A stretch of 10,606 nucleotides of DNA. Origin: Caryophanales bacterium UBA2753 (lineage in GTDB: Bacteria; Bacillota_I; Bacilli_A; RFN20; CAG-826). The stretch is taken from NCBI GenBank assembly GCA_002353275.1, contig DEJH01000013.1, positions 1 through 10,606 on the forward strand, in the 5' to 3' direction. Within the stretch, counting starts at the first letter, position 1, and every line of letters begins with the position of its first letter. Below the pieces are notes generated by a model. The model searched no databases. It worked only from the letters and a program-made list of their open reading frames with translations, and was not told where the DNA came from. Below are positions 1 through 5,567 of this stretch, piece after piece. The translations under genes and the position numbers were made by a program.

Positions 1-19
1 AAAATTTTTTTAATATTTT

Positions 20-499
20 TTATGCGTCAACTTTGACGATTTCAATTTTATAGGTTTTCTTAGCTTTGACTTCGACAACATCTCCAACGGATTTTCCGAT
101 AAGAGCTTCACCTAATGGGCAAGCGTTAGAAATCTTTTTGTTGAATGGATCGCTTTCAACGGTACCAACAATCATGTATTTTTCTTCTTTGCCGTTTTCT
201 AAGAATCTAATTGTTACATTACTTCCTAAAGCAACCTTACCTTCTTTTCTTTTTGAAGATTTTTCTTCATCGATTAATTCGTAGTTAGAAAGGATGTCTT
301 CAATTTCTTTAATTCTTCCTTCAACTTCTGCTTGTCTATTTCTTGCTGCATCATAGTCAGCGTTTTCACTTAAGTCACCTTGAGCACGAGCTTCTGCTAA
401 TTGTTTTTTAACTTCTTCTCTAACATCATCAATTAAATGTCTAAGTTCTTTTTCAAGTTCATTTTTACCAACTTTTGTTAATTTAATTTTATCGGACAT
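20..499 (-). CDS. greA: Transcription elongation factor GreA
   Basis: GreA enters the secondary channel of RNA polymerase and stimulates cleavage of backtracked RNA, rescuing stalled complexes. The 159-residue product has the family's usual length (about 155-160). Residues 1-75 form the charged N-terminal coiled coil, whose tip carries the diagnostic DLSENADYDAARN motif (from residue 42) with acidic residues D42 and E45, matching the Mg-coordinating pair of E. coli GreA. Residues 88-159 form the FKBP-like C-terminal domain, with a recognisable NACPLGEALIGK stretch at 125-136. The ATG at 497-499 is supported by AGAGGT at 507-512 on the minus strand, 7 nt upstream. A TATAAT box lies at 528-533. 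No terminator is visible in the 19 bases left of the stop, so transcription may continue outside the window. Assignment is very secure. Confidence 0.97.
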   Translation of the reverse strand: MSDKIKLTKVGKNELEKELRHLIDDVREEVKKQLAEARAQGDLSENADYDAARNRQAEVEGRIKEIEDILSNYELIDEEKSSKRKEGKVALGSNVTIRFLENGKEEKYMIVGTVESDPFNKKISNACPLGEALIGKSVGDVVEVKAKKTYKIEIVKVDA

Positions 500-523
500 G
501 GTTAATACCTCTTTTTAATCAAG

Positions 524-542
524 CGTTATTATAGCAATAACG
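524..542 (-). promoter_or_regulatory. greA promoter -10 box inside a 19-bp inverted repeat
   Basis: On the minus strand a perfect TATAAT lies at 528-533, putting the expected transcript start near 521 and giving a leader of about 20 nt that holds the ribosome site. No good -35 is seen at 17 nt (TGGAAT); a TTG-containing hexamer sits farther away. The -10 box is embedded in a perfect dyad: CGTTATT, spacer ATAGC, AATAACG. A repressor bound here would block greA. That role is inference; the dyad and the box are seen directly. Confidence 0.6.
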
Positions 543-597
543 AAATAAGTATTCCACAAATAATTTAGTAAATAGAAATTACTGCTCCTATTAACTC

Positions 598-619
598 TTT
601 CAATAATATATAATTGAAA
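598..619 (+). promoter_or_regulatory. Promoter -10 of the chrA pair within an inverted repeat
   Basis: TATAAT at 609-614 lies only 10 nt before the ATG at 625. It sits inside a dyad with perfect 7-base arms, TTTCAAT (598-604) and ATTGAAA (613-619), separated by 8 AT bases. No convincing -35 is found at 16-18 nt. Initiation about 7 nt after the box would start the mRNA only a few bases before the start codon. AT-rich dyads can arise by chance, so the operator reading is tentative. Confidence 0.45.
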
Positions 620-624
620 CACTG

Positions 625-1215
625 ATGAAAAAAGACGGACGCTTATTTAGATTATTAACATTATTCTTAACTTTCTTAAAAGTTGGGGCTCTCACCTTTG
701 GCGGAGGATATGCAATGATTCCTATCATTCAAAATGAAGTCACCAAAAAAAGAAAGTGGATTACTGACGCTGAAATCTTAGACATTATTGTCATTAGCGA
801 AACTACTCCTGGTCCAATTGCAGTTAATACCGCAACTTATGTTGGATATAAAGTTAATGGAATCTTAGGAAGTATATTTGCAACTTTTGGGTTAGCGCTT
901 CCTTCTTTCGTCATTATTTTTGTCATTTCTTATTTTTATAAGGACTTTATGCAGTGGCAAATCATTCAAGCTGCTTTTAAAGGATTGAAAGTCGGAGTCA
1001 TAATTTTATTAATTAACGCAGTAATTAAGCTTAAGAAGAACGTTAAATTTGATTTAATCTCCATAATTCTATTTATTCTAACTTTAGCTATTATGATTTT
1101 ATCGACGATTTTTGATTTTGGATTTAAATATCTATCCCTTTGCTTAATCCTTTTTGGATTATTAATTGGAATAGTATTAACCGCTTTAAGCAAAAAGAAG
1201 GAGATGAAGAAATGA
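625..1215 (+). CDS. chrA: Chromate transporter family protein, single-domain subunit 1
   Basis: This is an integral membrane protein of the CHR family, whose characterised members export chromate. Short members of about 190 residues occur as adjacent pairs that work together, as with B. subtilis YwrB/YwrA. The 196-residue product has the CHR signatures FGGGYAMIP at 25-33 and SETTPGP at 58-64, then hydrophobic segments at roughly 85-105, 117-135, 143-165 and 168-188, ending in a lysine-rich tail. The stop TGA overlaps the ATG of the second subunit in ATGA, indicating translational coupling. No Shine-Dalgarno sequence precedes the ATG at 625 and the -10 box is very close, so it may be translated from a leaderless mRNA. 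An in-frame TAA at 604-606 limits any upstream extension. The family is certain; chromate as the natural substrate in an anaerobe is not. Confidence 0.9.
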   Translation: MKKDGRLFRLLTLFLTFLKVGALTFGGGYAMIPIIQNEVTKKRKWITDAEILDIIVISETTPGPIAVNTATYVGYKVNGILGSIFATFGLALPSFVIIFVISYFYKDFMQWQIIQAAFKGLKVGVIILLINAVIKLKKNVKFDLISIILFILTLAIMILSTIFDFGFKYLSLCLILFGLLIGIVLTALSKKKEMKK

Positions 1216-1784
1216 TTTTCTTTGAACTCTTTTATACCTTCTTCTTGATCGGTTTATTCACCTTTGGTGGAGGTTACGCAATGATTCCAATGATTCAAGA
1301 GCAAGTCGTTGGAAAAGGTTGGTTAGAAAGTGAAGCTTTAACTGACTTTATCGCAATTAGTGAAGTTACTCCTGGTCCTTTCGCTTTAAATATTTCAACT
1401 TTTGTCGGTAATAGCGTAGCTGGTCCTTTCGGAGCAGTTTGTTCCACAATCGGAGTTATTCTCCCTTCTTTAATTATTATCATCATTGTTGCAATGATTA
1501 TGAATAAGTTCCTTAAGAATCGTTTTGTTCAAGGAGCCTTAAATGGAGTTAAACCAATTGTTTTATCTTTGATTTTATCAACCGCTATACTTTTGTTTGT
1601 CAAAGTTATCTTCTTTAATGGACAATCAATCAAGAGTGAATTCGTCTTTGATTTAAAGAGTTTTACTCTTCTCATTACTTTAGTAATGTTCTTAATCATT
1701 TATAAGAAAGTAAATAAAAAGAGCCTTAACCCAATTGTGTTATTAGGATTATCGGCTCTATTAGGAATAATTCTATTTATCTAA
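1212..1784 (+). CDS. chrA: Chromate transporter family protein, single-domain subunit 2
   Basis: This is the second half of the CHR pair, presumed to form a heterodimer in the membrane with the upstream gene product. The start was placed at ATG 1212: it has AAGGAG at 1198-1203 with 8 nt spacing, overlaps the upstream stop by 4 bp, and gives a 190-residue protein beginning directly in the first hydrophobic helix. A longer in-frame reading from 1140 would add 24 residues out of the other gene's sequence and lacks a ribosome site. Signatures are FGGGYAMIP at 18-26 and SEVTPGP at 50-56, with hydrophobic segments near 75-98, 112-135, 150-165 and 175-190. The two subunits share both motifs but are otherwise diverged, as expected for opposite-topology partners (family knowledge). 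The gene ends at 1784, directly abutting the convergent DUF1292 gene with no spacer and no visible terminator. Confidence 0.92.
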   Translation: MIFFELFYTFFLIGLFTFGGGYAMIPMIQEQVVGKGWLESEALTDFIAISEVTPGPFALNISTFVGNSVAGPFGAVCSTIGVILPSLIIIIIVAMIMNKFLKNRFVQGALNGVKPIVLSLILSTAILLFVKVIFFNGQSIKSEFVFDLKSFTLLITLVMFLIIYKKVNKKSLNPIVLLGLSALLGIILFI

Positions 1785-2045
1785 TTATTTGTCTGAGAAG
1801 TTTTCTTCATTAAAAGCATTGAAGACTTCTTCGACTTCTTCATATTCTTCATCGCTTTCAATTTCAAATAATTCACCGTTATCGTTATATTCCATTGCGA
1901 TTACATCGTCTGGTTTATCTTTTTCATATAAGAAAACATATTTCTTTTTTCTTTCATCATGTTCATAAGTGAAAAGAATTTCCATCACTCTTTGATTGCC
2001 GTTTTCATCCATGATTGTAATTTGTTTTTCGTCCATTAATTCCAT
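1785..2045 (-). CDS. yrzB: DUF1292 family protein (YrzB-like)
   Basis: This is a small acidic cytosolic protein of 86 residues with no established biochemical function. It matches DUF1292 by pattern: an N-terminal ITIMDENGN stretch (residues 9-17), FTYEHDERKKKYVFLYE (25-41), and an acidic C-terminal half with NGELFEIESDEEYEEVEEVFNAF (56-78). In Bacillus-type genomes this family follows ruvX in the alaS operon, and it does so here. The start is uncertain between M1 (ATG 2043-2045, AGGA about 10 nt upstream and 4 nt from the ruvX stop) and M4 three codons later; M1 is chosen because it leaves minimal spacing. It is the last gene of the alaS-ruvX operon and ends tail-to-tail against the chrA pair. 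Confidence 0.88.
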   Translation of the reverse strand: MELMDEKQITIMDENGNQRVMEILFTYEHDERKKKYVFLYEKDKPDDVIAMEYNDNGELFEIESDEEYEEVEEVFNAFNEENFSDK

Positions 2046-2049
2046 AAAC

Positions 2050-2472
2050 CTATTTTCCTTTCATTCTTAAGAAGAAATCTAATATTTCACATGCCGCTAA
2101 TCGATCAACAGTCTCTTTATGTTTTTTTGATGAAACATTCATTTCGTATAATGTCTTATGAGCAGAGATACTAGTCATTCTTTCATCCTGAAGTTCAATA
2201 TTTAAAGTTGAATCTTCTTTTAACAAATCATCTTTAAATTTGATTGAAGACTCCGCTCTCCATCCAAGGGAACCATCCATATTAATTGGTAAACCAATTA
2301 CAATATTTTTGATTCCGGTTTGTTTGACCACTTCATGGACACGATTACGAGCTTGAGAGTAAGCTTCTTTCTGAAATCTAAATGTCTCTAATCCATGAAC
2401 AAAACCTAAAGAATCACTAGTAGCGATTCCTAAAGTCACAGTTCCTAAATCTAAGCCAATGTATTTATCCAT
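2050..2472 (-). CDS. ruvX: Putative pre-16S rRNA nuclease / Holliday junction resolvase homologue (YqgF/RuvX)
   Basis: This RNase H-fold nuclease family (YqgF) is implicated in 16S rRNA 5'-end maturation in E. coli and named RuvX from its resolvase similarity. The product is 140 residues, the normal length. Visible motifs are YIGLDLGTVTLGIA at 4-17 with catalytic D8, IVIGLPINMDGS at 57-68, the QDERMTS motif at 95-101 (D96, E97), and the C-terminal helix around D123 (VDRLAACEILDFF) supplying the last acidic residue. The ATG at 2470-2472 overlaps the alaS stop by one base (TAATG), implying translational coupling; AAGGA lies about 12 nt upstream inside alaS. In Bacillus a small gene (yrzL/reoM) usually separates alaS from this gene; it is absent here. 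Confidence 0.95.
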   Translation of the reverse strand: MDKYIGLDLGTVTLGIATSDSLGFVHGLETFRFQKEAYSQARNRVHEVVKQTGIKNIVIGLPINMDGSLGWRAESSIKFKDDLLKEDSTLNIELQDERMTSISAHKTLYEMNVSSKKHKETVDRLAACEILDFFLRMKGK

Positions 2473-5072
2473 TACTTGATTAAATCCTTTGCAACTTTTA
2501 AGGCTTCTTCAACTTTGGAAGCGTCTTTTCCGGCTCCACTAGCGAAGTCTGGTCTACCTCCACCGGAGGCACCTAATACGTTAGCGACACTTCTCACAAT
2601 GTCTCCTGCTTTATTAGTTTTTAACGCGTTACCATTTACACTACAAACAACTGATAAAGAAGCGCCATCATTACCGATAAGAACAACAACAGAATTTGGA
2701 TGAGATACTTTAAGTTTGTCAATTAAGGAAACTATTGCGTTTCTATTATTATCTTTAAGATATTTTACTAAAACTTCATTTTCACCAACTTTAACAAATT
2801 CAGAGTTAATTGAGTTAGCTTCACTACTAGCTAATTTGCTGTTTAATGAATCAACTGTTTTCTTCAATTCAGCCTTTTCATTAAGTAAAGTATTAATTCT
2901 AGTTGAGACTTCACTAATGCTACTTGCACTTAATAAATTTCTTGCTTGGTTCAACATATTTTCACGTTTTTTAAGTAATTCATATGCTCCGATAGAGGTA
3001 CGAGCAACAATTCTACGAACTCCACTAGCAACACTTTCTTCACTTTCAATCACAAATACCCCAATATCTTGGGTATTACTAACGTGAGTACCGCCACAGA
3101 ATTCTTTGCTAACTTCACCAAAACAAACGACTCTAACGACGTCACCATATTTATCATCAAACAAGGCTTTTGCGCCAATCTTCTTTGCTTCATCAATCGA
3201 AAGGACTTTAGTCTCTTCTGGGATTGCTTCACTAATCCAGCGATTAACCTTTCTTTCAACTTCAGCAATTTCTTCTTCTTTCATCTTTTCAAAGTGAGAA
3301 AAGTCAAAATGGATATAATCAGAACAAACGTAGCTACCTTTTTGAGCAACGTGAGATCCAAGCACTTCAGTTAACGCACTTTGTAATAAGTGAACTGAAG
3401 AATGGTTTCTAGTAATAAGTTTACGATTAAGTTTATTAATTGAGAGATGAACTTTGTCACCTAACTTAATTTCTCCATATAAAACTGAAACATGATGAAG
3501 GTGTTGCTTGTTTGGAGCTTTATTTACGCTAGAAACACGCGCTTCCATATTTTCATTTTTAATTTCGCCAACATCAGAGACTTGTCCACCGCTTTCAGCA
3601 TAAAATGGAGTTTCCTTTACGATAATATCTCCTTCTCCAGATAATGAATCAGCTTTCACTCCATCAACAAAAATACCAATGACTTCACTATCTATTTCAG
3701 TGGCTTCATAATTAAATTTACTTTCTAAAGTAAAGTTCATTAAATCAATTGACTGTTTATTCATTGATTGAAGATCACCACGAGCGGCTCTTGCTCTTTC
3801 TTTTTGTTTATTCATTTCTTCGTTGAATTCATCAACATCAACTTTGACGCCATTTTCTTTACAGATTTCCAAAGTTAATTCTTTAGGGAATCCGAATGTA
3901 TCATAAAGTTTAAACATGTCTTTACCAGATAACGTTTTACTTTCTTTAATTAAGTCATTTAATAAAGACTCGCCATTAGACAATGTTTTAATAAATTTCT
4001 CTTCTTCAGCGATGACAAGTTTCTTAATATAGTCTTTCTTTTCCACTAAATAAGGATAGAAATCCTTCATCATTTCCACAACTACATCAACTAGTTGATA
4101 TAAGAATGGTTTATTGATTCCTAATACTCTTCCATAACGTTCAGCTCTTCTTAATAATCTTCTTAAGACATAGCCTCTTCCTTCATTAGAGAAGACTTCT
4201 CCATCAGCGGTTGCGAAAGTAACAGTTCTAATATGGTCAGCAATAATTCTAAAAGCAGTTTTGTTACTGTCATATTTTTTACCACATATTTCTTGAGTTT
4301 TAGCAATTACTGGCCAGAATAAATCGGTTTCATAAACTGTATCGGTGTCTTGAAGAACAACCGCGAATCTTTCTAAGCCTGCTCCAGTATCGATGTTTTT
4401 ACTTGGGAGTTCTTTATATTCGCTTCTTTTCTTACCTGGTTCACTATTAAACTGAGAGAAAACAATGTTCCAAATTTCAACAAAGCGGAAGTTTGGTAAA
4501 TCATCTTCAAGAAGTTTTAATCCGATATGATCTGGGTCATATTTTTCTCCACGATCAAAATGGACTTCAGTGTCTGGTCCACAAGGACCTTCTCCAATTT
4601 CCCAGAAATTATCTTCCTTTTTGATTAAATGGCTTTCTTCAATTCCATTGTCCATCCAACATTTTTTAGTTTCTAAATCATCTGGATGATAAGTGACATA
4701 TATTTTTTCCTTTGGAAAGCCAAAATATTTATCGCTAAAAAGCATTTCGACTGCCCAAGCAATAACTTCTTTACGGAAATAATCACCGATAGAGAAATTA
4801 CCAAGCATTTCAAAGAATGTTAAATGGGTTGCATCTCCAACATTTTCAATATCATTAGTTCTAATTGATTTTTGAGCGTTTGTAATTCTTCTAGAAGCAG
4901 GAATTTCTCTTCCATCAAAATATTTCTTTAAAGCTGCTACCCCAGCGTTAATCCAGAGTAAAGTTGGATCATTTACAGGGATTAATGAGGCGCTTGGTTC
5001 AATGTGATGTCCTTTACTTTCAAAGAATTTAAGCCATGTGTTTCTAATCTCATTACCGGTCATTTTTTTCAT
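2472..5072 (-). CDS. alaS: Alanine--tRNA ligase
   Basis: AlaS charges tRNA-Ala with alanine and clears mischarged Ser/Gly-tRNA. The 866-residue product is full length. The class II catalytic core spans about 1-240, with the FFESKGHHIEPSASLIP start, RTNDIENVG (71-79), THLTFFEMLGNFSIGDYF (82-99) and the motif 3 region DTGAGLERFAVVLQ (228-241). The tRNA-recognition helices follow, with GRGYVLRRLLRRAERYGR at 298-315. The editing domain keeps both zinc motifs: H557-SSV-H561 and C659-GGT-H663. The C-terminal C-Ala domain ends in GASGGGRPDFASGAGKD (834-850). The ATG at 5070-5072 is chosen over M4 because GGAGG stands 7 nt before it. Expression is governed by the T-box leader immediately upstream; ruvX overlaps the stop codon. 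Confidence 0.99.
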   Translation of the reverse strand: MKKMTGNEIRNTWLKFFESKGHHIEPSASLIPVNDPTLLWINAGVAALKKYFDGREIPASRRITNAQKSIRTNDIENVGDATHLTFFEMLGNFSIGDYFRKEVIAWAVEMLFSDKYFGFPKEKIYVTYHPDDLETKKCWMDNGIEESHLIKKEDNFWEIGEGPCGPDTEVHFDRGEKYDPDHIGLKLLEDDLPNFRFVEIWNIVFSQFNSEPGKKRSEYKELPSKNIDTGAGLERFAVVLQDTDTVYETDLFWPVIAKTQEICGKKYDSNKTAFRIIADHIRTVTFATADGEVFSNEGRGYVLRRLLRRAERYGRVLGINKPFLYQLVDVVVEMMKDFYPYLVEKKDYIKKLVIAEEEKFIKTLSNGESLLNDLIKESKTLSGKDMFKLYDTFGFPKELTLEICKENGVKVDVDEFNEEMNKQKERARAARGDLQSMNKQSIDLMNFTLESKFNYEATEIDSEVIGIFVDGVKADSLSGEGDIIVKETPFYAESGGQVSDVGEIKNENMEARVSSVNKAPNKQHLHHVSVLYGEIKLGDKVHLSINKLNRKLITRNHSSVHLLQSALTEVLGSHVAQKGSYVCSDYIHFDFSHFEKMKEEEIAEVERKVNRWISEAIPEETKVLSIDEAKKIGAKALFDDKYGDVVRVVCFGEVSKEFCGGTHVSNTQDIGVFVIESEESVASGVRRIVARTSIGAYELLKKRENMLNQARNLLSASSISEVSTRINTLLNEKAELKKTVDSLNSKLASSEANSINSEFVKVGENEVLVKYLKDNNRNAIVSLIDKLKVSHPNSVVVLIGNDGASLSVVCSVNGNALKTNKAGDIVRSVANVLGASGGGRPDFASGAGKDASKVEEALKVAKDLIK

Positions 5073-5084
5073 AAAATTTCCTCC

Positions 5085-5115
5085 AAATATAATAAAACGT
5101 TCCTAGTTAGGAACG
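5085..5115 (-). terminator. Intrinsic terminator of the alaS T-box leader
   Basis: Read on the minus strand, a perfect hairpin with arms CGTTCCTA and TAGGAACG around two bases (5098-5115) is followed by TTTTATTATATTT. It lies just before the alaS ribosome site, where the regulated terminator of a T-box leader is expected. Its 5' arm contains the UUCCU that the T-box sequence would capture in the antiterminator form. Confidence 0.88.
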
Positions 5116-5306
5116 AACTTTGCCGCGATACCATCCTATTTCCTATCCATATTGGGATAGACTCTTATTTATAGTTATCTCGTTAACTTAACGGTGGCAT
5201 TACCCACGTGACAGGGAGTGGCCCATTTATCTTCTATTACGTTATTCCAGCCTTGTAACGTTTCTCTAGAAATAGAAAGGATAAATTTCTTTCCCTCAAC
5301 TCCACT
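5085..5306 (-). ncRNA. T-box riboswitch, tRNA-Ala responsive (alaS leader)
   Basis: T-box leaders bind a cognate uncharged tRNA through a specifier codon and the tRNA 3' end, and then allow read-through into the synthetase gene. Seen here on the minus strand: Stem I closed by AGTGG (5301-5305) and CCACT (5217-5221); a long distal helix containing an AGAGA bulge (near 5264-5268) and a GCTG apical motif (near 5248-5251); a Stem III hairpin CTATCC/GGATAG (5143-5160); the T-box AGGATGGTATCGCGG (5123-5137); and a terminator hairpin. The T-box deviates from the usual AGGGUGGNACCGCG at two positions. Alanine specificity is taken mainly from the downstream gene. A GCC triplet (5220-5222, minus) near the base of Stem I is a possible specifier, but I could not place it cleanly in a specifier loop. 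Confidence 0.9.
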
Positions 5307-5336
5307 AATATACAATATTAACTATTTAATTATCAA
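5307..5336 (-). promoter_or_regulatory. Promoter of the alaS T-box transcript
   Basis: On the minus strand TTGATA (5331-5336) and TATATT (5307-5312) are separated by 18 bp, a good sigma-A-type match. The expected start, near 5300, coincides with the beginning of T-box Stem I, which independently supports the call. Confidence 0.75.
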
Positions 5337-5348
5337 TATTAAATTCAT

Positions 5349-5380
5349 CTAAAAAGACACCTTCAATTGAAAGTGTCTTT
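5349..5380 (-). terminator. Rho-independent terminator after the rubredoxin gene
   Basis: On the minus strand AAAGACAC-TTTC and GAAG-GTGTCTTT pair around AATT (5353-5380, one G-U pair), followed by further Ts. The hairpin lies 13 bp after the rubredoxin stop and just before the alaS promoter, so it insulates the two minus-strand operons. Its A-rich 5' flank would also give a U run on the other strand. Confidence 0.85.
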
Positions 5381-5393
5381 AAATAAATGATGA

Positions 5394-5549
5394 TTATTCC
5401 TTAGCAAAGGCTTCTTTGCCCATTCCACACCAAGGACATACATATGAGTCTGGTAAATCCTCAAATTTGGTTCCTGGAGCGATGCCATTATCTGGATCTC
5501 CGACTTCTTCGTCGTAAACAAATCCACAGGCTGTACAAACGTATTTCAT
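5394..5549 (-). CDS. Rubredoxin
   Basis: This is a small one-electron carrier with a single iron bound by four cysteines. The 51-residue product has both knuckles: CTACG (C5, C8) and CPWCG (C38, C41), plus the typical core GFVYDEEVGDPDNGIAPGT (from residue 9) and FEDLPDSYVCP. Length and motifs are standard for free rubredoxin. The ATG at 5547-5549 is preceded by AGGAG about 10 nt upstream. It lies 18 bp after the flavo-diiron fusion, which already carries its own rubredoxin domain, so the operon encodes two rubredoxin modules. The likely role is shuttling electrons to the diiron enzyme or to other oxidative-stress reductases. A terminator follows directly. Confidence 0.96.
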   Translation of the reverse strand: MKYVCTACGFVYDEEVGDPDNGIAPGTKFEDLPDSYVCPWCGMGKEAFAKE

Positions 5550-5567
5550 CCTTTTTTTTCTCCTTAT

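Noticed and set aside
1..19. Terminator or neighbour gene left of greA
   Set aside because: Only 19 AT bases with no hairpin or codons that can be assigned.
1140..1211. Longer N-terminus for the second chrA subunit starting at 1140
   Set aside because: It would overlap 72 bp of the first subunit's C-terminus with no ribosome site; ATG 1212 has AAGGAG at the right spacing and the ATGA overlap.
1213..1215. TGA read as tryptophan (Mycoplasma code)
   Set aside because: This TGA ends the first chrA subunit exactly where the second begins, and tryptophans in the window are encoded by TGG.
2476..3374. Several open frames of 60-120 codons on the plus strand opposite alaS
   Set aside because: They lie entirely within the conserved coding sequence of alaS, have no recognisable products and no convincing ribosome sites.
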